Shown: piece after piece, positions 53,437-64,000 of the stretch
Layout: the number at the start of each line of letters is the position of its first letter
How positions within the stretch are numbered: the stretch's first letter is position 1
Source of the DNA: Cinnamomum chago
Lineage: Eukaryota > Streptophyta > Magnoliopsida > Laurales > Lauraceae
NCBI GenBank assembly: GCA_038049695.1
Contig: CP142452.1
Location: forward strand, 91,023,501-91,087,500
Reading direction: 5' to 3'
DNA: 64,000 nt
Made by a program: the position numbers and the translations under genes
The notes under the pieces: generated by a model
Seen by the model: only the letters and a program-made list of their open reading frames with translations
Databases searched by the model: none
Told to the model about the DNA's origin: nothing

Positions 53437-53574
53437 CATACTCAAAGAACTTCCTAAATGAAATGCCTTTTTGGTGGACAACAATGAGGTTGAATGAAAA
53501 ATCCAAGGGTCCCCTTTATCAAGGTTGAAGTGTAAAGCCAAGAAAGAAGAAGAGAATGAAAAGGAGGGTGTTGG

Positions 53575-53668
53575 TCTTTGCGGATCTGGGTCCCTCTTCG
53601 ATCTCATTCACATGGACATTTTCTTTGCGGATCTGGGTCCCTCTTCGATCTCATTCACATGGACATAA
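53575..53668. repeat. Tandem duplication, 47-bp unit, two copies
   Basis: TCTTTGCGGATCTGGGTCC begins at 53,575 and 53,622. The two units are essentially identical, so the duplication is recent. Confidence 0.95.
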
Positions 53669-55543
53669 AAATCTGTCATAGATGGTCCACACCAAAGCAT
53701 GAAATTTTACAACCCTTGAGTCACAAGCACTTTTACTAGCTCATCCCTCTACAATTACTGCACAAACTTTACAATTTGGGATGCATGTATGGATGATGTG
53801 TGTACCTCCCAGCATAGCAGCATTATCTTAATTTAATACTCACTTTTAGCAATCTTTACTTGTGATTGTATGATTATCCTGTTGAATTTATCTGTTTCAG
53901 TTTCGATAAATTAATACCCCATCAGGCAATTAGATAGTGAGATTATCCTAGTCTTTTAACAGTGGCCTTGAATTATATGGTTAATTAATTATGAACTTAA
54001 CAATACTCTGCAACTAATCAAAGAAGATAATGGCATTGCCATGTGATGATCAAGATTACATTAGTTGTATATTTGGGCCTCCTATCTAATGGGGGATGTT
54101 CAGATTCACCATAATTTTAGAAGCTTAGACATTTGACTCTGACTTGACTGAGATCACAGAGCAGAGAAACATGGGCTAGTCTGCACAACAGACCAAGTAG
54201 TATTGTAGTAAGAGCGACTTGGGTAGACTTGCTCAACTCACCTGAATAGCTGACTTAGGGCCTGTTTGGTAAGTCTCATCTATTTGAAATAAAGCTGATT
54301 CAATTCACTGATCTGAGTTACTTGACAAGTTTGAGTTAGAATCAGCTTGGACCCCATACTGCTTTGACGAAATACGCAGCCTGATAAGCTGCCCCACTAC
54401 CTAAACACACCAACTTGTACTAATGTCTGATTCATGAGGCTCAGCCTGACAAATTCAACACTAACAAAACCTTAAAATGATAACCGTGGGCTGGATCAGT
54501 TTCTATTTGACGTATGGAACAGTGTATGAATTCAAGTCTAAAATATGTCAAAAGAAAAAAAAAGAGTCAAGTTAGGGGTTGTTTCATGATTGTATAGATA
54601 AATGGGCCTTGATAAGGAAAAACCGATCTCACTTATAATGGACCCAAATGTTACGTCCATGCACATCTCACAGCAATCCAGGCCCAGAAGCTCAACCAGC
54701 TACGCCTGTAGCCACCCCTGTAATCTACAGTCTCTTTCTTGTATGTGCCTAGAAACGTGCCACGCGGAGTACAAACTCTTTCTTAATTAAGATTTAAGGG
54801 CCTAAAAATTTAAAGGCTTCTTATTTTAAATTATGTTTATGTTTGATTAGCCCAACCATAGCTAAGGGTCAAATTAGGGCAAGTGGCAATTCACAAGCTA
54901 GTTCCTTCTGTTCTAGGGGATTGTATGGGTTGATCATGGTGGCCTTCACATAGGATGTGCACACAAACCATTCAATAGGACGTCCTAGCAGAAAATTGAC
55001 CTTCTCTAACAATTAATTCAAATCTTAAGAGCAGAATAAAAGAGCTTTATTTTATTTATATGAAAAGATATATATATCCCCTATCTATATTATATGATTT
55101 TATCTTGGTAGAATAAAATAAAATTGGTAAGAACAGTTTGCACTCAAACTCTATAGTCATACCAATATATGATAGAGGTGGGTGGGGGATGAAAAGATTT
55201 CAATGAAAAATAATGGTAAATAAAATGTCAACTCCCTTTGGTCACCCTAACCCATTGATCTTTGCCTTTGTCCCTTGATTCAAATGGTTTTAGATAGCAT
55301 CGTTTTTTTTTTTTAAATTTAAATTCACTGGTGAATAGCGGTTGGATGAGTGCAAAAATCAAGCTTGGGGACAGAAATTCAATGGGATAGTGTGCGTGAG
55401 GAGGGTAACTTGATTATTAATGGCCCAAAATAGGATGGACTACACATAAGAACCATCCATGCATATGGTTGTCACTCCAATATTTTTGCCTATATATTTG
55501 TAGTGTTTTTCTAATGACATGTGTACTCCAAAGGCTTGCATAG

Positions 55544-55574
<31 letters not shown>
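53669..55574. other. Intergenic, nothing recognised
   Basis: AT-rich DNA with short domain-less frames. Ends in an AT microsatellite that hosts the hairpin element at 55,575. Confidence 0.4.
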
Positions 55575-55747
55575 GGAGAACGTTCATATGCATCCATCCC
55601 TTACCATAGGGTAAGGGATGCTTCCATAAATGAGGGGTTTCAAGTACAAAAGTAGAATTTAAAGTACATAGGATGTACTTGAAACCCCCCATTTATGGAA
55701 GCATCCATCACCATATGGTGAGGGATAGATGCATATGAACATTCCCC
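55575..55747. mobile_element. Foldback MITE, 173 bp, within an AT microsatellite
   Basis: Two arms of about 73 bp (55,575-55,647 and 55,675-55,747) pair with about eight mismatches. The outer words are GGAGAACGTTCATATGC and, inverted, GGGGAATGTTCATATGC; the inner arms share GATGCTTCCATAAATG and GGTTTCAAGTAC. The loop is about 27 bp. Both sides are TA repeats, so a TA target duplication (Stowaway/mariner-like) is possible but cannot be separated from the microsatellite. Confidence 0.85.
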
Positions 55748-57190
55748 TATATATATATATATATATAAGTGGCCTCAAACTTTAAGTCTAAGGCCCTGAC
55801 TCAATGGTTATGATGACGTGATTGAGGTCATTGATCTTATTAAAAAATCATATCCACAATGACACATTTTCATCGCAAGGTTTATTAGATTATTTACTAC
55901 TCATTAGAACTAATTATCTCGTAACCCTATTTGTGTGGATTGTAGAATTCATTTCATTTTGAGAGGCGTGAGGAGTTGAGAGTCCAGAGATATCTAAACC
56001 CTAATTTCTGAGTGAGGCCCTGCTGTTCACCAAACCACACCTTCTTTCGTATTGAAAAATGAAAAGGGCGACGGTAGGACAAGTCAAAAGCGTTGTCGAG
56101 CGATAAGACGCAGAAAGAACCCGGATTTTCTTACTCCTTCAATTGGAAAGCATATAACATACTTCCATGCATTTTCCTAGAACATGCATGCATCATGCAT
56201 GGCACAGCACTCCACATTTTGGATTTGGAAATGGAAAAGCTTCCAACACGGTAGAGATACCCTCTAGAATCTAGATTTTTATCTTCTATAAATTGAACAT
56301 CATTTATATATACACATTTATTTGTTTATGAGGCCTTCTAGGATGTGCATGCCTTTCGGTGGGCTCCACCAGGACAATCAAGAGAGGCAGAGCAATTAGG
56401 AAAGGTTCTCTTCCAATAATGATCAGGTTATCATGTAGTAGGTGGGCCCCACCTCCCCTGTTAAATTAAACATAAACCATTTATCTTGTTCCCTTTTGTC
56501 CCACACTACTATATATGATGGACTACCGGTGATAGCACTACAATGAGACCTAACCTACAAGTGAAAGGAAATTATTCTCTCTCTTTAAAGTTGAATGTTG
56601 GTTAGAGAGAAAAAAAAACCCATCAATTCTGACCTTAGGAGAAGCCACATCAGCTTCTTAGGGCTCATTTGTAGATGTGCCTTTTAAAAAGATATAATTT
56701 GTGCCTTTTTCAATAAAATGGGTCTCTTGGGCTACATATGTGCATTTTCAATAAAATGCGTCTTTTGGGCCTATTTGTGTGGATGTGACCTAATTTAAAA
56801 GAATATCTTACAACTCTATAAATTAAGGTTATTTTCAAAGTTCTTATATAATTTTCGAAATGAACAGAAATGCATATGAATCTTTTTAATTTTAAGATAA
56901 AACGTGTATGCTGACTTGAATTAAAGGAAGAAAAAATTGGTTTTTATAATTTTTTAGTTGATTTAAAATTTTTAATTATTTTATTATAAATGAATTTATA
57001 TGAAAAAAAATATTATAATATATTACAAAACTTAACTTGTGCATTGCGGACAGGTTCATGCTGGTTGATATTAAAAAGTGCTCCCAAGCTAGCGGGTCGT
57101 GCAGGTCAGCAGGTCTTCGACCCGGTCTACGAAAGAAATTTTATCGCATGGGCCGACGCACTCGATCCTCAAAAGAACACGTTTTGTCCC
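55748..57190. other. Intergenic, then promoter region of the DUF1644 locus
   Basis: No gene is recognised. The last few hundred bases precede a strong TATA box at 57,195. Confidence 0.4.
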
Positions 57191-57194
57191 GTCC

Positions 57195-57409
57195 TATAAA
57201 TACTGCGAACCCTCATTTCACACCACCACTCGTTCCTTCCTTCATTCCTTTCCTCTCCTTCATCTCTCTCTGAGGACTCGAAGACCTTCTTCTATCGTCG
57301 TTTCGTCTGCCGATCTCCACCGTCCGATCGAGATCGCATCGGTTACGCTTAGAATCGACGCACCAGATCATCTCCCTCGTTGCATCTATCGGTCATCTCG
57401 AAGTTTCTG
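57195..57409 (+). promoter_or_regulatory. TATA box and probable 5' UTR exon, possibly of the DUF1644 gene
   Basis: TATAAATA at 57,195-57,202 is followed by a C/T-rich leader (CACCACCACTCGTTCCTTCC) that ends in a donor-like TTTCTG|GTAGTT at 57,409/57,410, with AAACCCTAA close behind. This is the usual layout of a plant 5' UTR exon. The next plausible acceptor in front of an ATG is AATTCAG at about 62,542-62,548, ahead of the DUF1644 start, which would make a 5.1-kb UTR intron. A separate non-coding transcript is the alternative. Confidence 0.45.
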
Positions 57410-58605
57410 GTAGTTCTTTCTCAACACAGAAACCCTAACTACAGATTTCGGATTCGATTTGGATCTGTCATGTTCTACCGTCAGATCTTGAATTCCTTTT
57501 GTTTTCATATGTCTGCTTTGATCTGCTTTGATCTGCACCTAAAAGCTGTAATTTTTCTTCTTCTTATGTAACTTCGTTATTTGCTAGTTGTTCTTGTTTG
57601 TGAGTACTGTAGGGTTTTGAGTGGAAGTTTTATGTTGAGGAACTCGTGTTGTTTGGTCGAGATTTGGATTTGGTCTCCTGCGAATGCGGAGTACTGCTGA
57701 TACATTCGAATGATCGATTGTACTGAAATTATATGCTTTTGTTTGGTCGAGATTTGGATTTGTTGACTGATTCTCTATGGATTTATCTGGAGCCATCTGT
57801 TTTGTTACTTTATATACATCCAAAGACACTAATTGCAATTTAATATGAGCATTTGCATCAAATTACGAGGCGGATGTTCAAGCAAGGGAGGGAGTGCATC
57901 GTTTTTTCATTTCATTTGATGTTTAGATTTCTTCTGTTGTCTCTTTTTAACCTTGCTCGTTGTTTTCTGTTCTTGTTGCCCTTTTTCTTTGAAATAAAAT
58001 TTACCCTTATCAGAAAAAGGGGGCGTTTTTCAAGTTTTTCTTTGAGAGAAGGGGCCCAAAACAAATTCTAGTGTCAGTACGTCCAAGAATGATAAAACAA
58101 TTTTCGGCTTTTATGGCGTCCGAAGTCCAAACCCATGCTTAATGGCTAGGGTTTGTCTATGTTATGTCTGGAAACCAATAATTTAAAGTGAAGATTTTGT
58201 TGGTCTGGTGATTACCCTATCAAGATCGTTGTAGCAGAATCTACCCATTTCTATGACTGTTCCAATGGGTGAACTATGAGTTAAATGCTTTTTTTTCTCT
58301 TTTTTCTTGATCCTTTGTTTCTTTCATGGGCCTATGTAAATGCAATAGCAACTTGTGGTGTTTTTCTTATCTCTATGTATTTGTTTGATGTGCTTAGTTT
58401 ATTAGGTTCAACTGAAGTATGACTTATTGACGTTTATGAGTGTTGCATGGCTCTACTATAATTTATTGTCAAGTTGTGGTTTATTAAGATCTTGTCTAGT
58501 TTCTTGATAAATTGAACTGAAAGGAATTTTTTCATTCTACTGACCATGTATTCAAAGAGGATTGAGTGGAAAACTTCAACTCACAAAGCCAAAATCAGAT
58601 AGATG

Positions 58606-59149
58606 GGAGCAAGCTCCCTCATTTCTGTATTGTGCGAGTCCTAGTTTGTCATGTTCCCTAGTTACATCACTGATAAAGGGCTTGCAGTTCGTTCAGGGGG
58701 GAAAGAGAGAAGATGAAAGGGATGAGGAATAGAAATATTCGGGTCAATTTCAAGGGATAGTTCCATTGCAGATGTTTTCTGAGCTCATGGATAACTATGA
58801 GCTGTATGGGATTGAACTTACAAAAGTGATTTTAGGTTTCAACAAGTTGTTTGGTTCATGAGTATGTTTATAATGGAGCCCTCATTTCTGTATTGTGCGA
58901 GTCCTAGTTTGTCATGTTCCCTAGTCACAGCACTGATAAAGGGCTTGCAGTTTGGTCGCGGTGGGGGCGGCGGCGGCGGGAAGATGAAACTGATGAGGAA
59001 TAGAAATATTTGGGTGAATTTCAAGGGAGAGTTCCATTGCAGATGTTTTCTGAGCTCATGGTTAACTATGAGCTGTATGGGATTGAACTTACAAAAGTGA
59101 TTTTAGGTTCCAACAAGTTGTTTGGTTCATGAGTATGTTTATAATGGAG
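58606..59149. repeat. Tandem duplication of about 265 bp, two copies
   Basis: CCCTCATTTCTGTATTGTGC occurs at 58,616 and 58,879, and GTGATTTTAGGTT at 58,826 and 59,097. The copies differ mainly by an expanded GGC-rich stretch (58,959-58,979) in the second. Lies within the proposed UTR intron. Confidence 0.9.
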
Positions 59150-59287
59150 TTATATGAGGTGATGCTTAAGCAATCAAAAGGATGAAATGGAATGTCTTGG
59201 AGAGATCAAGATCTTGTAGAAGGTATAATCAACTCGGGATTCTTTGTCAAGTCCCTTTTTTTGGATTTGTAAAACTGATTCAAACCA

Positions 59288-59778
59288 ATGTTTGAGTACT
59301 TTAGACTGTTTGGGAAAGTTGAATATATGATTGGACCAGCTTTAAGGCGTTTTGTCTCTTTTTCAAAAACTAAGAAACATGTGACATTTTACAAGGTGCT
59401 AGCTAGTTTGGAAGGTCTCAGGTTATTCTCAAGTAGATATGGTGGGTCGCTAGTTATGGAAAGTGATTCTTTTAATGTGATTGCTTCAGTATCGAACCAG
59501 AAGGCTATTCCTTAAAAATTTCAATTCCACTTCAATGAAATTAGGGAGTTATCGGCTGCCATCAATGTTACCTTCCATCATGAGGTTAGATTTGCCAACT
59601 CCAAGGCGGATTTGTTAGCAAAGCAAGGGGTTGATAGGTTGGTTCCTTGGGTGGGTGTAATTTTGTAATTGGGCTTGATGGTGGTGCATCTCTCTTTCAC
59701 CTTCTCCATCCCTTTTTGGTATTCTATGTATTTTGTCTTTTTTTTAATGAAATATTTTGTTACCGTTTAAAAAAAAAT
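59288..59778 (+). mobile_element. LINE 3' end with RNase H remnant
   Basis: One frame reads LVMESDSFNVIASVSNQKAIP, a stop (TAA at 59,513-59,515), then KFQFHFNEIRELSAAINVTF and RFANSKADLLAKQGVD, ending near 59,667. This is the C-terminal RNase H domain of plant non-LTR elements (motifs ESDS and NxKADxLAK). It is followed by a T-rich UTR, AATGAAATATTTTGTTACCG and an A-run, which is a typical LINE 3' tail. 5'-truncated and dead. Confidence 0.75.
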
Positions 59779-61564
59779 GCGATGTTTTCATTTTGACATG
59801 AATGTGTAAAGCAATTAGATATTTTTTTTCCTTACGAGTTTACCTATATAACTTTTACTTTATGTCATAGTTTACTCGTACTACTTTTACTATATAATAA
59901 GTTTGCCCCTATGACTTTACTACGTGAAAAGTTTGCTTTAAGAAAAATCAGACATGCCAAGTAGTCTATTTGTAAAAGGGTCTAATTGAAACAACTCTAT
60001 TTCAAATAGATCTAACTAAGTCAGCTCTATCTGAAATAGATCAGAATCAGACCTGCCAAGCAAGCCCTTAATCTATATTTTTTTGGTGGATAATTGGACT
60101 TGAATTGTAACCTCATGGTTTTAAAAAATTTCCCTAAACGAGGGTGAAATAAAGATATCATCACCGTTTAATATAGCTATCAGGCTCTCTAGGTGGGTGG
60201 GTTCGGGTTGTGCGCTCACTATCTCATCATGAGACTTTTTGGTGACAATAACGGAAGGAATTTGAGTTTAAGAGAGAGACAGAAAAGAAATGCTCCGTAA
60301 GGAATTTCTATTCTCAACATGCATATGCTTTAAAATTCAACAATATATGAGGTACTTTCTCTCTAACCATATTAATTGTTCATTATGTTAGCCTTACCTG
60401 GCAATTCTAGATGAAGGTATCATCAACATCACCATAGTAGCAGCCTCGTCCCACGAATATAGGACTGGCTTTGTGAATTGTTCTTTTCCATTCAACCTTA
60501 TTAAGAGCCTTAATCTATGTAACTCCATAATCTATCATTTCTTTCCTTACTACTTTATTACATCATTTATTAATCTATCCTTCATTTAGTTCCTTGAACT
60601 TGCTACCTCTTGGTTTCTTACAAACATTATTTCTTTTTTTTTTTTAACTTTTTTCCCAAACCATCTCAAACTACAGATCTGTATCAAGTAACTAAGTAAG
60701 ATGAAAGGGGAAATGGGGCTTTAGGTAAGAAGAGATTAGAATTGAAGAAATAGGTTTTGGATGAGCAAGATTAGTGAAAGGAAGAGGAGGGTGGAGGGTT
60801 TTGCATATGAAAGACAAGGTCTAAATGTGAGGGTCATCATCATCTTCCTTCCCCAGGTGGAAGAAGATAAAGCATAAGCGTTTTTAGCTATGAAGGTTGG
60901 TGATATTGTTAACAATGGGGGCAATTTTGTCAAAAAAGAATGCACGAACAATTCTCTCGTCTTATTATAGTTTTTCTTCATAAAACCATTTAATTAAGGT
61001 GTAAGCTTATTTTTTCCATAAAATTCCCTTTTATTAACAACCTAATAAACCAACCTAACGCAACCCTGGATCCGAGATTGAAATCGACCAACTCCATGAT
61101 GGGATTTGTCTAAATCCATGAAGGATTAATGAGATGGACCAAGCTCTAAATAGAGCTTGGCCGAATTCCCAAGGGATTCAACATATGAGCATTCTCTACC
61201 TAAGAAAAATGCTCACACAATCAAACTGAAATTCTTAATTTAATAATCAAAAGTTGTCCTCCCCAATTGTTTATTTTATTTTATTTTATTTGGGGGGGGG
61301 GGGGGGTGCGCGTGCGCGGCACAGTTATATGGGATGGATGAGACTTTTCCTCCTAGGTTGGAATTCTCACTCTAAATCTTTTCTAATAAAGGAAGGAAAC
61401 TAAATTTCCTAAAATGTTGCTGAAAACAAACCAAATCAAACTACATTCATTATTTAAAGACTAATATTTATATAAAACACCCTAATTAAGCAACTGGTCC
61501 AATTGGGCCCATGGGCTGAGCCCAGTGGGCTGGGTCGACTCATGGGTCAGGGATCTGCCCTGCA
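59779..61564. other. Intronic or intergenic, nothing recognised
   Basis: Contains a G homopolymer at about 61,291-61,306 followed by a GC/GT-rich patch, and a T-run near 60,632. Minus-strand frame 60,736-60,981 has no domain. Confidence 0.4.
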
Positions 61565-61602
61565 TCACAACCCAATATCACTCTTTGATTGTGTTTTGTA
61601 AA

Positions 61603-61780
61603 TGACCAGAGTATCATCTCCATTGGAGATTCTGAGGAGATCTTCCTTTATTTCTCATTGCCTTTCTATCTAGGGCAGAGATATTCTCAAGTGACCAGAG
61701 TACTATCTCCATTGGAGATTTGGAGGAGATATCCCTTTATTTCTCATTCCCTGTCTACGGTAAATATGTTCTTCAGAGGA
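61603..61780. repeat. Tandem duplication, 89-bp unit, two copies
   Basis: TGACCAGAGTATCATCTCC begins at 61,603 and, as TGACCAGAGTACTATCTCC, at 61,692. The pseudogene counterpart at 3,830-4,060 has only one unit, so this duplication followed the gene duplication (or the pseudogene lost one). Confidence 0.85.
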
Positions 61781-62582
61781 TTATTGACGACAAAACCTGG
61801 ATCTCAGATGTTGGTTTGCTCCTCTCTCTTCATTAGGTAGAATGGTGCATAAGGAGACCAAATAAAAAGTGAGGTCCCGAGTGAGTGCAACCTTTGCTAG
61901 TAAAAGTTACTCAAAATGATCTCGAGGGAGTACAGTCTGTAGTTCCTTTTTTTTGTTTTTTTTTGTTTGGCACTTTTCTCGTCTTTAGGTCAAGTGTTGA
62001 ATAAGGAGGCCAAGTAAGAAGTGATACTCAAAATGATCTTGAGGTAGTGCAGCCCATAGTTCTTTGTTTGGTTGGTTGTTCATCCTGACCTAGATGCACC
62101 CCACCTACATAAAGGCACATTCACACCTGCTTTGTTTTCTTTTTACATGGGTATTGTGCAGCTTTTTGTGTTCATAACTTGTTCCATCTAGGATCTAGTG
62201 CTTGTTGCAAGGTTATATAAGTGTTGCATTTGTCACAGGCATTTGTGTTGTCATGCCTAGGCCCTTGCCCTTGTCTTGTCATTTTTCTGAAATAGATCCT
62301 GTTGTCTAAGTTGTTAGGCTGACTACGTGTAGCTCAAAATGACCTGTTTCTGTTAGAGAAAACATTATTTAATATTCCACAACGTTGATTTTGTTTTGGA
62401 AATTGAAACTTTGTCTACTTGTCTTCATCATATATTTTCCCTTTTGTGGAATTTTTTTCTTATCCATCTCCTCTGGGAGTTTGGTATGTTCCTCACTAAA
62501 AGCAGTGACTAATGTTTTATTATTCCATGCAACAAGTCTTTAATTCAGGTCATTTCGGGGCTGCATTGATTTACACAAAAGA

Positions 62583-63584
62583 ATGCCAAAGGACAGAGGA
62601 AACCGTGATTCCTCATTCAGAAGATCAAGGGCATCCCCTTTTCCTTGCAGTTCCAGCCGTGCAAGACAATCATCATCCAAAGATCCCTTGGAAACCAAAG
62701 AGGATGTAATAGAATGGGAAGAAGCTAGGTGCCCTGTGTGCATGGAACACCCCCACAATGCTGTCCTCCTCCTCTGCTCGTCCCAGGACAAGGGCTGTCG
62801 CCCTTACATGTGCGACACAAGCTATCGCCACTCAAACTGTCTCGACCAGTTCCGAAAGGCATTTGGTGAACCCCTAGCTGGCCCAGCAATGCAAGTATCC
62901 CAAGTTTTAAGCAGTGATCTTAATAGCACAACTAGCCAAGAAAGGCATTCAGTACTGCACCTTGAAAGTGAGGAGCTTTCCCCACGCTCTGTGCCCTGTG
63001 ATGGGCAGGAGCCACCAAAACTGTCATGTCCCCTTTGCCGAGGGCAGATAAATGGATGGGTTGTTGTTGACTTGGCTCGCCAGTTCATGGACGCCAAGGT
63101 GAGGAGTTGTGCCCAGGAGACCTGTTTGTTCACTGGGACATATGCAGAATTAAGGAAGCATGCAAGGCGTGAGCATCCACTGGCGCGGCCATCAGAGGCT
63201 GACCCTGAGAGAGAGCGTGAATGGAGGAGGATGGAACGGCAACGCGATCTGGGAGATGTGCTAAGCACATTCCAATCAGCATTCGGGGAAGAGAGCGGGG
63301 AGGAGGGCCTGCTATCCTTAAATGAGGGAGGCTGGCTTACTTTCTATTTTCTCATTCGTGTGCTTCCACAGAGTTCTGCATCAGGCTCTGGATGGTCGGT
63401 TCCATCAAGATTTAGAGGGCTGACAAGAAGCCGCAGGAGAACAACACTTTGGGGAGAAAGATATAATGGTGAATCAGGTCCGTCTGAAAGGGAATCAGAT
63501 GATGTGTTGGAAGGAGTTTCAGCCTCATGGCATTCTCCTGAGAGGAGTCAGAGAAGTACAACACCAGATGATGAACAATTATGA
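62583..63584 (+). CDS. DUF1644 (C2H2-like) zinc-finger protein, 333 aa
   Basis: DUF1644 proteins are plant-specific; rice members have been linked to salt and drought responses, but the molecular role is not firm. The single open frame starts MPKDRGNRDSSFRRSR. A RING-like Cys cluster follows: C50-C53 (CPVC), then CMEHPHNAVLLLCSS, GC72, MC77, and HSNC86. A second part has CPLC (C149-C152) with the family's RGQINGWVVVDLARQFMD, then C176, C181, H193 and H198, a C2H2-like finger. The C-terminal half carries the charged EREREWRRMERQRDLGDV helix and the conserved NEGGWLTFYFLIRV block. It ends in a Ser-rich tail. Intronless coding, normal length, no damage. The upstream splice acceptor suggests a UTR intron, and a donor-like CCG|GTGAGT at 63,650 suggests a 3' UTR intron. 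Its broken inverted copy lies at 2,840-4,080. Confidence 0.93.
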   Translation: MPKDRGNRDSSFRRSRASPFPCSSSRARQSSSKDPLETKEDVIEWEEARCPVCMEHPHNAVLLLCSSQDKGCRPYMCDTSYRHSNCLDQFRKAFGEPLAGPAMQVSQVLSSDLNSTTSQERHSVLHLESEELSPRSVPCDGQEPPKLSCPLCRGQINGWVVVDLARQFMDAKVRSCAQETCLFTGTYAELRKHARREHPLARPSEADPEREREWRRMERQRDLGDVLSTFQSAFGEESGEEGLLSLNEGGWLTFYFLIRVLPQSSASGSGWSVPSRFRGLTRSRRRTTLWGERYNGESGPSERESDDVLEGVSASWHSPERSQRSTTPDDEQL

Positions 63585-64000
63585 CCAAGCAAAGCTCAAT
63601 CCATTTTCTGTGTGGGCTGAGTAGCTGTACTATGAATCTCTGGTTCAACCGGTGAGTGTTCCTCATTCATTAATGCCTTCTTTCACCTTATATATGTCCG
63701 GTTGTATGGTTCTTATGTGTAGTCTAGCCCTTTTTTGGGCCATATGGCCCGCCTATGTTTTAAGTTACCACCTCACACACTAACCTAACCCCACCCACCA
63801 ACGAATTGCCACAACATCAAATTTGCTTACTCAAAACGTGACTCACCATTACTGTGAACGGCAGTGGCCCAAATTTTACTCAATTTGAGTAATGCATATT
63901 GTTGGGTTGATGAATTTGTATGATATAGGAGTTGGTCCCATTGGAAGATGTGTTTCTTATACATTTATCAGTCATAGTATCAACCTTAACCCCTATTAGA
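63585..64000 (+). other. 3' flank of the DUF1644 gene
   Basis: Likely 3' UTR with a donor-like site at 63,650. Homology to the inverted pseudogene continues to about 63,790 (shared TTGTATGGTTCTTATGTG and CTTTCACCTTA). No further gene is seen before the window edge. Confidence 0.5.

Noticed and set aside
57037-57413. Overlapping plus-strand frames of 69-104 codons beginning before or just after the TATA box
   Set aside because: Two begin upstream of the TATA box and none has a domain. The sequence fits a promoter and 5' UTR better.
61589-61840. 83-codon frame with an internal repeat upstream of the DUF1644 gene
   Set aside because: The repeat is an 89-bp DNA duplication, which is not a multiple of three, and the frame is not kept in the inverted pseudogene copy.

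Overview
This window is nuclear DNA from a flowering plant. It has AT-rich spacers, spliced genes with GT..AG introns of 0.1 to 5 kb, many microsatellites, and a dense layer of decayed plant retrotransposons and MITEs. All recognisable proteins are land-plant families. No species is assigned. The long introns and ancient repeats fit a magnoliid or early-diverging lineage, but that is a guess.

Six genes could be assembled by hand from splice sites and protein families. On the minus strand: (1) a TSO1/tesmin-like CXC (CPP) gene at 4,997-7,106 whose 3' end was not found; (2) a complete six-exon chloroplast-type NADH pyrophosphatase Nudix gene (NUDT19-like, 441 aa) at 10,630-17,293; (3) a RanBP2-type zinc-finger protein (136 aa, three fingers) at 26,551-28,193; (4) a small stand-alone response-regulator receiver (169 aa) at 41,432-42,077 in which the phospho-accepting Asp is replaced by Ala. 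On the plus strand: (5) a three-exon LEA protein (121 aa) at 38,714-39,313 with an ABRE/G-box and a CE3-like element in its promoter; (6) a DUF1644 zinc-finger protein (333 aa) at 62,583-63,584, possibly with a 5' UTR exon 5 kb upstream. The genes do not form a pathway; they are ordinary independent plant genes.

A broken, inverted paralogue of the DUF1644 gene lies at about 2,840-4,080 (minus strand), so the two edges of the window carry an inverted duplicate pair about 57 kb apart.

The rest is mostly mobile-element debris. Best supported are: an intact TRIM (44,207-44,857) with 170/171-bp LTRs, a PBS and a 5-bp target duplication; a 4.16-kb solo LTR (49,216-53,379) with its own target duplication, nested inside an LTR doublet with a second target duplication, and with the empty target site still readable in the neighbouring unit; a hAT-type MITE with an exact 8-bp target duplication (20,934-21,281); and a 173-bp near-perfect hairpin MITE inside an AT microsatellite (55,575-55,747). 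Copia RNase H remnants, a LINE RNase H tail, a tRNA-like SINE fragment, and several local tandem duplications of 45 to 270 bp complete the picture. No CRISPR array, operon, rRNA gene or intact tRNA gene was seen, and no gene set resembling a new multi-gene system.
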